This document shows positions 17,490-26,192 of a stretch of DNA of 64,000 nucleotides, in pieces (within the stretch, counting starts at the first letter, position 1; every line of letters starts with the position of its first letter). Below the pieces are notes generated by a model. It was given only the letters and a program-made list of their open reading frames with translations, was not told the origin of the DNA and did no database searches. Source of the stretch: Nostoc linckia NIES-25 (GTDB taxonomy: Bacteria; Cyanobacteriota; Cyanobacteriia; Cyanobacteriales; Nostocaceae); contig NZ_AP018223.1 in NCBI RefSeq assembly GCF_002368035.1, positions 1,094,449-1,158,448 of the forward strand, read 5' to 3'. Position numbers and translations under genes: made by a program.

Positions 17490-18287
17490 ATGACTTCTTT
17501 TCCTCCCTTTATTCCCCAATCCGATCCCCCGCTTCCTCCTTGGGAAACGCTACCAACGATGTATGATTTACCCAGCGATAACCCAGAGGAACCAGGTTTT
17601 CCAGACGACTTTCACTTTTTACAACCCTTACTTTTATACTTAACTTTTCAGCCAATAAACTGGAATCCCGAACTAGTCTACAGCGCCGCTGACCTGAATC
17701 TTTACTACACTATCGACCATCCTTTGTGGTACAAACGTCCAGATTGGTTCGGTGTAGTCGGAGTCCAAAAACTATACAAAGGTGAGGATTTACGTTTAAG
17801 TTATGTAACTTGGCAAGAACCAGCAAAACCTTTTGTAGTTGTGGAATTGTTATCTCCAGGTACAGAAGAAGAAGATTTAGGTATCAAAAAAAGCCCAACA
17901 GATAAACCTCCTAGCAAATGGGAAGTTTACGAACAAATTTTGCGGGTTCCTTACTACATTGTTTTCAGTCGCTACACTAACGAACTTCAAGCATTTCAGT
18001 TAGTAGGCGGTCATTACGAACCTATGAATTTGACTAACGGACGCATACTAATGCCAGAGATAGCTTTAAGTTTAGGCTTATGGCAAGGTTCGTTTCGAGA
18101 TATTGAAAGGTTGTGGTTAAGGTGGTTTACTTTAGCAGGAGAATTAATTCTTGAACCGACAGAGGAAACTGCTGCGGCCACTGAACGAGCTATAATTGCT
18201 GAACAAGAAGCTGCTCAAGCTAAACGAAAAGCAGAACAACTAGCAGAACGTTTACGTCAGTTAGGCGTCAATCCTGATGAACTATAG
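17490..18287 (+). CDS. Uma2 family (DUF820) restriction-endonuclease-like protein
   Basis: A 265-residue second Uma2 protein with RPDWFGVVGV, KPFVVVELLSPGTEEEDLG, KWEVYEQILRVPYYIVFSRY and LWLRWFTLAGELI. The C-terminal coiled-coil ends LAERLRQLGVNPDEL, the same type of tail as the neighbour (LRAAGIEPED). The two genes are in the same orientation 233 bases apart but are diverged, so an old duplication or independent recruitment are both possible. The PD...VEL core is partly kept. Function is unknown. Confidence 0.85.
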   Translation: MTSFPPFIPQSDPPLPPWETLPTMYDLPSDNPEEPGFPDDFHFLQPLLLYLTFQPINWNPELVYSAADLNLYYTIDHPLWYKRPDWFGVVGVQKLYKGEDLRLSYVTWQEPAKPFVVVELLSPGTEEEDLGIKKSPTDKPPSKWEVYEQILRVPYYIVFSRYTNELQAFQLVGGHYEPMNLTNGRILMPEIALSLGLWQGSFRDIERLWLRWFTLAGELILEPTEETAAATERAIIAEQEAAQAKRKAEQLAERLRQLGVNPDEL

Positions 18288-19178
18288 CGATCGTAAATGA
18301 GAAAGTGAAATATTGCATAAAGGTTTGTTGACTGTCAACGGTTAACAGTTAACTAGGTAGACATAATTAAATGTAAGATGCCGATCTCCAGAAACTAGAT
18401 AAGATAACTCTTTTCCCTTCTGCCCGACGCTCGCGGACACGGCTTAGCTGCGCTATCTGCCTTCTACTTAACAGCCATAAGAGATATTTTTCACAACTGA
18501 AATAGGATTGCTATAGATTAATTATTGTAACTGTGGGTATTTTTTCTTTCTTTTTTATTAACTTATATTACTAATAACCAGCTTTTACAACACAGAGAAT
18601 AAACAATAAAAGTAGAAATTACTCTATTAAGGAGGATGATTTTCTATTTTAGAAGAATAATCGCTGATATTGAAAGGTTATATATTTAGATGTAGCAACA
18701 TTCAGGTTGCACAAAGGTTAATTTTTAAGAGCGATCGCACATAAAGTACTTGAAATACATATAATATTTTAGTTTGATAAATCTATAGCAACTTCAGTTT
18801 TGCCGAAAAACTATGAAGTCATCTACCTAGCTGTTTCCAGGTTTAGTAGCGATCGGGCTATTAAGGCTAAGATAAAGTTAAACAGCCAATCTAAAAAGCG
18901 ATGCCCAAAGCACTCGCAGATATTACCGCAGACACGGGGTATATCCCGGCTGCTAAAATACTTAATATCAAGTCATACTAAATTACTGAAACCTACTCAA
19001 GAAAAAATTGCTAATTTGGTCACACAAGACCATCTAGAGATTGTAGAAAAGTGTATTTCCTAGTATTGGCAGTGGTGTTAACCTCTATTTTATAGATGAT
19101 ATAAGGCTTTATCTGCTAGAGTTTCTGACTTTGAGCAACTAAATAATTTATCACTAATGTAAGATCGCTAGGAGTGCG
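18288..19178. other. 890-base gene-poor spacer before kinase gene
   Basis: AT-rich sequence with one palindromic GC segment at 18420-18470 (GCCCGACGCTCGCGGACAC type). A frame at 18800-19063 (TTG start, 87 codons) and a 26-codon ATG frame from 18902 overlap each other; neither resembles a known family or has a ribosome site. They may be remnants of a lost gene. The kinase promoter is presumably in the last 150 bases. Confidence 0.5.
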
Positions 19179-20429
19179 ATGATGATGTCACAGTCCCCTT
19201 TGACAAGACCAGAAATAGCCGCTGGAACTCTAATTGATAACCGCTATATTATCCAAAAACTTTTGGGACAAGGAGGATTGGGGCGGACTTATTTGGCGTT
19301 TGATACCCGTCGCTTTAATGAAGCTTGCGTTCTCAAAGAGTTTGCACCTATTGGTACGGGCGAAAGTGGACTCGAACAATATCGTAACTTATTTAAAAGA
19401 GAAGCTAAAATTCTTCACCAACTGCAACATTCCCAAATTCCTAAGTTTTTGGCTTGTTTTGAAGGAGACGGCCGGCTGTTTTTAGTCCAAGAATATGTCG
19501 ATGGTAAAACATATTCTCGGCTGCTAGGAGAACTTCAACGCCAAGGAAGAAGTTTTTCCGAACACGAAGTTATCCAATGGCTAAAAAACCTGCTGCCTGT
19601 GTTGGAATATGTCCACCAACATAACATTATCCATCGAGATATTTCCCCTGACAACATTATGTTGCCAGACGGCAAAGATTTGCCAGTACTGATTGATTTT
19701 GGTGTCGGCAAACAAATTACTGATATCAACGAGACCAAAACTTCAAACCAAGTAACTTTCGTCGGTAAAATGTCCCTTGTTGGTAAAGTAGGATACGCAC
19801 CTCGCGAGCAGATTAGCTTGGGTTTATGTTCTCCCTGTAGTGATATTTATGCTTTGGGAGTAACAGCTATTGTACTGCTCACAGGTAAAGATCCATCCTT
19901 ATTAATGGATCAGTATTCCTTAGAATGGAACTGGCGTTATTATGCCTATGTTACTGATGGTTTCGCTCAAATACTCGATCGCATGTTAGCCGATAGACCC
20001 AACAAGCGATACCAAACAGCAACAGAAGTAATCGCAGATTTAGAGCTTCTCGAACAACCACAAGTAATGATGTCTCCGGCGATGGTGGACGATTTGCCTC
20101 CCACCGTATTTAATCCTGAATATCAGGCTATGTCGGCAATTTCCGACTCATACAACCAAATGGGAGAAACTTTCTTTAGTTCGCCCGGTTTACCTATGAG
20201 TCCACAGATTGGGCAAATTGAACAACAACAAGCTTCTCTTAATCCAGCATTTGTTAAACGTTGTCAGCAAGAGTTAGCTTACCACATCGGGCCGATGGCA
20301 ACTCTAGTTATAGAAGAAATATTGGCTCAAAATCCTTACATTCCACCTGACCATTTTGTAGAATTGATAGCCGCAGAAATTCCTAACTTTCAAGCAGCTT
20401 TTGAATTTAAAAAAAGCTTATTTTCATAG
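19179..20429 (+). CDS. Serine/threonine protein kinase (Hanks type)
   Basis: A 416-residue cytoplasmic kinase. Conserved parts are the glycine loop LGQGGLGRTYLAFD, the VAIK-like lysine in CVLKEF, the catalytic loop IIHRDISPDNIML, DFG in VLIDFGVGK and the activation-segment end GYAPREQ. After the kinase domain (about residues 15-285) comes a linker and a conserved tail (FVKRCQQELAYHIGPMATLV, then AAEIPNFQAAFEF) seen in other cyanobacterial kinases. There is no membrane segment. Three ATGs in a row start the gene; AGGAG at 19170-19174 fits the second or third best. It lies next to a heme-c sensor on the opposite strand and a second kinase at 21873. Confidence 0.92.
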   Translation: MMMSQSPLTRPEIAAGTLIDNRYIIQKLLGQGGLGRTYLAFDTRRFNEACVLKEFAPIGTGESGLEQYRNLFKREAKILHQLQHSQIPKFLACFEGDGRLFLVQEYVDGKTYSRLLGELQRQGRSFSEHEVIQWLKNLLPVLEYVHQHNIIHRDISPDNIMLPDGKDLPVLIDFGVGKQITDINETKTSNQVTFVGKMSLVGKVGYAPREQISLGLCSPCSDIYALGVTAIVLLTGKDPSLLMDQYSLEWNWRYYAYVTDGFAQILDRMLADRPNKRYQTATEVIADLELLEQPQVMMSPAMVDDLPPTVFNPEYQAMSAISDSYNQMGETFFSSPGLPMSPQIGQIEQQQASLNPAFVKRCQQELAYHIGPMATLVIEEILAQNPYIPPDHFVELIAAEIPNFQAAFEFKKSLFS

Positions 20430-20667
20430 GCATTTAGAATTTAAAAGCAGAATTCAGAATTCAGAATTCAGGATAAATTCTCAACCACTGGCTGATAGCG
20501 CAGCGCTAGCAAGTAAGGGCATACCACCCGCAGGGTACGGCCGTTCGCCCTTACAATTATCTGTACCTCACCAAGGTGGGATCTGCCATATTAAAATTCC
20601 ATCTCTCCATCGTAAGACCATTCAGAATTCTGACTCTTGAATTCTGACTCCTGAATTCTGGCATTTC
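20430..20667. repeat. GAATTC-type palindromic repeat cluster
   Basis: Bases 20452-20475 and 20620-20660 are opposing runs of CAGAATTCAGAATTCAGG and its complement. Between them lies an AGCGCAGCGCTAGCAAG/GGGTACGGCCG palindromic unit. The two runs can pair into a long stem between the convergent genes. Confidence 0.6.
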
Positions 20668-21576
20668 TTAATCTCCCGTGCTTCCATGAGTACGTTTGAT
20701 TCGTTTCATTGCCATTTCTAAGCTTAATTGCATCCGCTTAAAAGCTCTAGCTAGATTACCAATTTCATCATTAGACATTTGCTCAAATTCAACTTCCAAA
20801 TGTCCCGTACTGACTTCCTCTGCAATGCGAGTCATGCGTTTGAGAGGAATCACAACTTGTCGATTTAAGAAAAAGTTAACTAACAGAATAGTTGCGATAA
20901 AAATCGTTGATACAATGAGAATAATTAGTAAAGAAGATTGATTAGCTTTATTGATAACGTTATTAGCTGGTACTGATATAATTTGAGCGCCAACAATTTC
21001 ATTCAGTTTCCAGCCAAATCCATTGGCTGTACCATAAAGAGTAATCATGCTTTGAGGTGCAGCTTCCGGTACACTGTGACACTTCAAACAGCTTTCTTCA
21101 GAAATTGGTAAGGGACGAGCAATATAAAAAATATCTCCACCAGGAATTGAGCGAAATCCACTCACTTCTTTTAAGTCTGGTTTATTTCTGAACTTTTCTA
21201 CAATTTCTGTCTCAAAACCGTCTGCTTTATCTCGAAGATTTGTAGGATTGAGAGTTGCTTCTTTATAGAAGAAATCACGGTAGTCTGGTGTTTTCCGCAA
21301 AATTTCAAATACCTCCCGTGCTGAGTACGCAGGTACGCTTTGTGGCAAAAACTCCGTTGCTAATTTATCAGCTAACTCAGGATTGACTTGAGTACTGGTG
21401 TACTTACGAACAGAACTCATTGTTTGCATCAGCATCAGAGCTGTTGAGCTAATATCCTGTTTGGCATTCTCCCTCAGCAAAGAAGAAAGGGCAAATCCGC
21501 TTAAGCTCAGACCAAACATCAAAATCACTAATAGCAGAATTGTAAACTTTTGTTTCAAATTCAGATTCTTCAGCAT
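20668..21576 (-). CDS. Heme-c sensor protein, DUF3365 (Tll0287-like) domain with HAMP
   Basis: A 302-residue membrane protein: transmembrane segment 1 (about 12-34), a periplasmic/lumenal DUF3365 domain, transmembrane segment 2 (about 214-236), then a cytoplasmic HAMP linker (PLKRMTRIAEEVSTGHLEVE). The domain has one CXXCH heme-c site (CLKCH, residues 163-167). The Tll0287 family binds heme c in a PAS-like fold and is suspected to sense redox state or gas. There is no kinase, cyclase or methyl-accepting output domain after HAMP, so it must signal through a partner. Its neighbours on both sides are Ser/Thr kinases; a functional link is inference. Confidence 0.87.
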   Translation of the reverse strand: MLKNLNLKQKFTILLLVILMFGLSLSGFALSSLLRENAKQDISSTALMLMQTMSSVRKYTSTQVNPELADKLATEFLPQSVPAYSAREVFEILRKTPDYRDFFYKEATLNPTNLRDKADGFETEIVEKFRNKPDLKEVSGFRSIPGGDIFYIARPLPISEESCLKCHSVPEAAPQSMITLYGTANGFGWKLNEIVGAQIISVPANNVINKANQSSLLIILIVSTIFIATILLVNFFLNRQVVIPLKRMTRIAEEVSTGHLEVEFEQMSNDEIGNLARAFKRMQLSLEMAMKRIKRTHGSTGD

Positions 21577-21872
21577 AATTTTAGATTACCTACAAGTCAA
21601 ATTATTATGAACAAATATGGCTAAAGTTATCGTTGATAGGATAAGCGATCGAGTTTCATATTTTGGTGTAAAGGCATAGTTTAACTAAAACTATAAGGAT
21701 ATATCCAACTTTATACTATTAATTAATAGTAACTATTGAGGTGATGAAAATGTTGTCTAAGTAACTAACTTCAGAAAGCTACAACAACCATACAAATGAA
21801 ATTCCCAAAAATTCGTGTTGGCTGTTCTGATACCGTGCCAAAATAAATACCAGAAAACGTCAAATATTACTA

Positions 21873-23789
21873 ATGGTGTGGAATCCAGGAAAGTCTTTAT
21901 TCGGAGGGCGCTACATTATTGAAAGCCAACTAGGCGAAGGTGGAATTGGCATTACTTATCTTGCCAGAAATCAAAGAAATCAACTACGAGTAATCAAAAC
22001 TCTCAAAGAAGAAATCCTGAATCACCCCGCTTGGATACTCCACCGAAATAAATTACGGCAAGACTTCCGTGATGAAGCCGTTCGGCTGGCTGTGTGTCAC
22101 CATCCTCATATAGTACAGATAGAAAACGTCTTTGATGAAGGAAATTCGCCTTGTATGGTGATGGAGTACATCCAAGGCGAGGACTTAGGACAACGCTTAA
22201 AGCGGGTAGGTTTGCTATCAGAAACAGAAGCACTGTTATATATTCGGCAAATTGGCGACGCTTTAACGCTGATTCATTCTAAAGGGCTGTTGCATCGGGA
22301 TCTCAAACCGCGCAACATTATGATTCGCATTGATAAATCAGAAGCAGTGCTGATAGACTTTGGCATTTCTAGAGAATTTATTCCCAATGCAGTTCAAAGG
22401 CATACAGTGTATCGTACTCCTGGTTTTGCCCCACCCGAACAGTATGAATTAGAAGCGCCACGAGGAGAATACATTGATATTTATGCCCTAGCCGCGACTT
22501 TGTATAATTTGCTTACAGGAGTTGTACCAACAAGTGCAGACGATCGCCGTCACAATGTTAATTTAGAACCACCACAATACTTTAATCCCAACATCAGTAA
22601 TAGAGTAAATCAAGCTATTATGTGCGGCATGGATTTGGAGTCAACTTATCGTCCCCAGTCCGTGCAGGAGTGGTTGAATTTACTTGAAGGCGATTTTAGA
22701 GAAGATTTAGCAACAATACCATTATTTTTACCGAGGAAGCCCAACCAAGAATCAGCCAGACCCGTTGTCCAATCACCTGGGCCTGTTGTAATACTAGATC
22801 GGCAGAACTGGCAATGCATACAGACCCTTAAAGGTCATTCTAGTATGGTTCATGCGATCGCCATTAGCCCAGACGGACAATATCTTGCTAGTGGCAGCAA
22901 CGACAAAACTATCAAACTTTGGCAACTAAGTACTGGCAAACAAGTGCGTCAGCTGGGTCGTTGGTTTTCCGGCCATTCCAGCATGGTTCATTCCCTTGCC
23001 TTTAGCCCAATTTCTTTAAATTCTTCTCATCAAGGAGAGTCTGGCAGAACTGGAGGGTTCACAGATATCAACTCAGGAATTTTGGCTAGCGGTAGTTGGG
23101 ACAACACAATTAAATTGTGGGATATCAACACAGGTAAAGAAATTCGTACTCTCATTGGTCATACCAACTGGGTAAATTCCGTCGCCTTCAGTCCAGATGG
23201 CAAACTGCTCCTTAGTGGTGGTGCTGACTGTACAATTAAACTTTGGCAAGTACACACTGGCGTAGAAATCCAAACTTTCAAAGGTCATAGCGACCCAGTT
23301 TCATCAGTCGCCTACTCTCCCAGAACAGCTACAACCAACAACCAGGAGAGACAGCTCATAGCTAGTGGTAGTAATGACTGCACCATCAAACTGTGGCAAG
23401 TATACACAGGCAGAGAAATTCGCACATTTGTTGGACATACCTTTTTTGTCAACTGTATCGCCTTCAGTCACGATGGAGAAATCATCGCTAGTGGTAGCGG
23501 CGATAACACAATTAAACTTTGGCATATCAACACAGGCAGAGAAATTCGCACCCTTACTGGTCATTCTGATTCAGTTTGGTCAATCGCCTTTAGCCGGGAT
23601 AGGCAATTTCTTGCTAGTGGTAGTTGGGACAATACTATCAAACTGTGGCATTTACACAGTGGTACAGAAGTCAGCACACTAACAGGGCATTCCAGCTATG
23701 TTAGATGCGTCGCCTTCAGTCCCGATGGACAAACCCTAGTCAGTGGCGGCGATGACGATACGATCAAAATTTGGCGACGGGGGAAGTGA
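21873..23789 (+). CDS. Ser/Thr protein kinase fused to seven WD40 repeats
   Basis: A 638-residue protein. The kinase domain (about 10-270) has LGEGGIGITYLARN, catalytic HRDLKPRNIM, DFG in LIDFGIS and GFAPPEQYE. A linker of about 35 residues leads to seven WD40 repeats (about 300-638), each with GH...V.S(V/I)AFS and (S/W)DNTIKLW signatures, enough for a complete seven-blade propeller. Two blades carry extra loops (around QGESGRTGGFTDINSG and PRTATTNNQERQ). WD40 propellers are protein-binding platforms, so the fusion probably recruits substrates. Start ATG 21873 has no clear ribosome site. A tract repeat follows the gene. Confidence 0.94.
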   Translation: MVWNPGKSLFGGRYIIESQLGEGGIGITYLARNQRNQLRVIKTLKEEILNHPAWILHRNKLRQDFRDEAVRLAVCHHPHIVQIENVFDEGNSPCMVMEYIQGEDLGQRLKRVGLLSETEALLYIRQIGDALTLIHSKGLLHRDLKPRNIMIRIDKSEAVLIDFGISREFIPNAVQRHTVYRTPGFAPPEQYELEAPRGEYIDIYALAATLYNLLTGVVPTSADDRRHNVNLEPPQYFNPNISNRVNQAIMCGMDLESTYRPQSVQEWLNLLEGDFREDLATIPLFLPRKPNQESARPVVQSPGPVVILDRQNWQCIQTLKGHSSMVHAIAISPDGQYLASGSNDKTIKLWQLSTGKQVRQLGRWFSGHSSMVHSLAFSPISLNSSHQGESGRTGGFTDINSGILASGSWDNTIKLWDINTGKEIRTLIGHTNWVNSVAFSPDGKLLLSGGADCTIKLWQVHTGVEIQTFKGHSDPVSSVAYSPRTATTNNQERQLIASGSNDCTIKLWQVYTGREIRTFVGHTFFVNCIAFSHDGEIIASGSGDNTIKLWHINTGREIRTLTGHSDSVWSIAFSRDRQFLASGSWDNTIKLWHLHSGTEVSTLTGHSSYVRCVAFSPDGQTLVSGGDDDTIKIWRRGK

Positions 23790-23799
23790 GGCTCTTGAG

Positions 23800-23900
23800 A
23801 CAGGGGAAAAGGTTAAAGGTTAAAGGTTAAAGGGAAAAGGAATAAATTTGATCTTTCCCCTTTTCCCCTTTTCCCCTTACCCCTTTCCCCATGCCCCATG
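23800..23900. repeat. Purine/pyrimidine tract repeat
   Basis: GGGGAAAAGGTTAAAGG units followed by AAATTTGATCTTTCCCC and CCCATGCCCC units; same family as at 4493, 7735, 8418 and 27646. Confidence 0.75.
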
Positions 23901-24008
23901 CCCCATGCCCACTACTCCCCCTCTTCTAGCCCTGCGATAGAATTGCGATCGCCCAAAAATTGTCACAATAATGGCGACAACCGTTATTTTTGAACAATAA
24001 ATAAATTT

Positions 24009-24899
24009 ATGGGCTTCGGTATTGGCGATTTATTTTGGATTTTCCTGCTTCTTACTTCTTTGCAACCCCTTTGGCAAAAACGCCAAGTAGAATATCGGCG
24101 CTTGCGTGCTTTACAGGAATTCCAGCAGCAACGCAAAAGTCGGGTGATTTTGTTAATTCACCGCCAAGAGTCCATTAGCTTACTGGGAATTCCCTTATCT
24201 CGATACATTACTATCGAAGACTCAGAACAGATACTGCGAGCAATTCGTCTCACTCCCCCAGATGTGCCAATTGACTTAATTTTGCACACCCCTGGTGGTT
24301 TGGTTTTAGCTACAGAACAAATTGCTAGAGCATTAATTCGCCACCAAGCAAAAGTTACAGTCTTTGTACCCCACTACGCCATGAGTGGCGGAACAATGCT
24401 AGCTCTGGCTTCTGACGAAATCGTTATGGATGCCAACGCCGTTTTAGGGCCAGTCGATCCCCAACTCGGTAACTACCCAGCAGCTAGTATCGTCAAGGTA
24501 GTCGAAGATAAACCCATCAGTGAAATTGATGACCAAACTTTAATTATGGCTGACCTCGCACGCAAAGCAATACAGCAAGTACAACGCTTTGTGCGGACTC
24601 TGCTCAAGGACAGTATACCTAAACAAAAAGTTCAGCCAGAAAATATTGAATCGATTATCGAAGCTTTAACAACTGGACGCGTTACCCACGACTATCCCAT
24701 CACTGTTGAAGAAGCAACAGAAATGGGGCTGCCCATAACCGTGGGACTGCCCAATTCTATTTATGATTTGATGGATTTGTACCCACAGCCACAAGGAGGA
24801 CGGCCCACTGTCCAGTACATTCCTATGCCCTACAATGACCGTAGTCCATCTCTACCTGTGCCCAAAGGCAGACCTTTAGAAGAACCCAATAATCCCTAA
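24009..24899 (+). CDS. SppA/ClpP-fold membrane serine protease-like protein (SDH family)
   Basis: A 296-residue protein of the ClpP/crotonase fold most like the serine dehydrogenase-proteinase (SDH_sah) group. An N-terminal hydrophobic segment (IGDLFWIFLLLTSLQPLW) is followed by a basic stretch. The fold is marked by DLILHTPGGLVLATEQIARAL and the nucleophile motif HYAMSGGTMLALASDEIVMD, where Ser of AMSGG is the expected nucleophile, then LGPVDPQLG. It probably degrades membrane proteins or cleaved signal peptides, as SppA does; the substrate is unknown. The C-terminus is Pro-rich. A single gene. Confidence 0.85.
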   Translation: MGFGIGDLFWIFLLLTSLQPLWQKRQVEYRRLRALQEFQQQRKSRVILLIHRQESISLLGIPLSRYITIEDSEQILRAIRLTPPDVPIDLILHTPGGLVLATEQIARALIRHQAKVTVFVPHYAMSGGTMLALASDEIVMDANAVLGPVDPQLGNYPAASIVKVVEDKPISEIDDQTLIMADLARKAIQQVQRFVRTLLKDSIPKQKVQPENIESIIEALTTGRVTHDYPITVEEATEMGLPITVGLPNSIYDLMDLYPQPQGGRPTVQYIPMPYNDRSPSLPVPKGRPLEEPNNP

Positions 24900-24925
24900 T
24901 TCCTAACTCAAACACAGAACGACTA

Positions 24926-25034
24926 ATACCAATTCGCAATGGGCTACGCCCCGCTATGCTAACGCAATCAAGAAATTCAGATTAGATCTAGGTTTCAGGT
25001 TTGAATCTGTTGCCGAATTTTTGAGAATTGGTAT
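24926..25034. mobile_element. Miniature inverted-repeat element, ATACCAATTC termini
   Basis: A 109-base stretch bounded by ATACCAATTC (24926-24935) and GAATTGGTAT (25025-25034), non-coding. Short perfect termini and absence of a recognised target duplication make this weaker than the other elements. Confidence 0.55.
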
Positions 25035-25210
25035 AACTTTATCAAAAGCTGCACGCATTTTTGCCACAGTCGTCCTTATTGATGCCAAGCAATAGCTTTA
25101 CAAATAGAGAAGCCTACACTTACCCAAAGGGTGGTGTAGGAAATCTCACGAATTAACAACTACTAAATTACCTTGAGTTGAGGCTTCGAGGTAGGAATTT
25201 TTCCTGGTGA

Positions 25211-25912
25211 TTAAGGTGTAGACGTAGGTGAAGCAGTTGGGGTAGCCGTCGGTGTCGCTGTCGGTGTCGCTGTTGGTGAAGCAGTTGGGGTAGCAGTTGG
25301 TGTAGCCGTCGGTGTCGCTGTTGGCGTCGCTGTCGGTCTACCAGTTGGTGTAGGACTCGGTACAGTTCTCGGTTTAGTGGTCGGTTTAGTGGTCGGTTTA
25401 GCCGTTGGTGTCGGTGATGGCTTAGGAGTTGGCTGACCCACAAGTGCCTTCGCTTCTACATCGAGCTTTTGCCGAAGTGCTAAATTAGCAATCCCGGTTT
25501 CTTGCAACTGATTTTTCTTCTGGTATTCCTTCACCGCCGCTTCAGTCTGAGGCCCATAAAAATTATCGCGGGGAAGAGGAGGATTAGGCTTCACCACCGC
25601 ATTCAAATTCCCTTGCAGAATTTTAACGATGTTAGCAGCATAAGCTTGGGTTTGTGGCCCCGCTATCCCATCAACTGGTTTTAGCCTATAACCAGTCTGA
25701 AATTCACGAATTGCTTTTTTGGTTTCTTCATCCGTCAACGGCGTACTTGTTACCTTGACGTTGTAGCCTAATCCCCGCAACACAGCACGAAATTGCTGTG
25801 GCGTGTAACTACGTTGAGGAGCTGCAAAACCTGTATCTACAATTACTATGCTAGCAGTTAACAGGCAGGTAGCAGCAAAAGTCGCGCTTGATTTTCCAAA
25901 CCCACACCACAT
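25211..25912 (-). CDS. Secreted peptidoglycan-binding protein with Pro/Thr tail
   Basis: A 233-residue exported protein. The signal peptide (FAATCLLTASIVIVDTGFAA, cleavage near residue 31) is followed by two peptidoglycan-binding domains of the PG_binding_1 type: AVLRGLGYNVKVTSTPLTDE with FQTGYRLKPVDGIAGPQT, and a second with NFYGPQTEAAVKEYQKKNQL. The last 75 residues are a low-complexity tail of PTAT, PTAS and TKPT repeats, encoded by a 15-18 base tandem repeat at about 25215-25420. The tail probably spans the wall or is glycosylated. There is no catalytic domain. Confidence 0.85.
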   Translation of the reverse strand: MWCGFGKSSATFAATCLLTASIVIVDTGFAAPQRSYTPQQFRAVLRGLGYNVKVTSTPLTDEETKKAIREFQTGYRLKPVDGIAGPQTQAYAANIVKILQGNLNAVVKPNPPLPRDNFYGPQTEAAVKEYQKKNQLQETGIANLALRQKLDVEAKALVGQPTPKPSPTPTAKPTTKPTTKPRTVPSPTPTGRPTATPTATPTATPTATPTASPTATPTATPTATPTASPTSTP

Positions 25913-26192
25913 AAATGAAAACTCCTTTGGCTTAAATCAGGAGGATTATAGACGTTAACAGCTGCATTTTAAGTTTCTTTAATAACTTTTTTCATAATTG
26001 TTTAATGATTTTTGAATAAATTGTAATTTATCATTTGTCAAACTTAAATGCGTTTATAAAAACTAATCTGTGTCATCCATCAAAAGAAGTATCTTATATT
26101 AGCGAAGATCATTGGTTGTCGAAATTTGGTAGTTAATAAATCAGACAATTGATATTGAAAATCAAGGAAAATGTATAATTTAAAACAAAAAA

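Noticed and set aside
18800..19063. 87-codon frame before the kinase gene
   Set aside because: TTG start, no ribosome site, composition unlike neighbours and overlapped by another short frame; at best a gene remnant.
25211..25443. Second frame through the Pro/Thr tail region of the peptidoglycan-binding protein
   Set aside because: It is a shifted reading of the same tandem repeat, with His/Arg/Leu-rich low-complexity product and no independent start signal.
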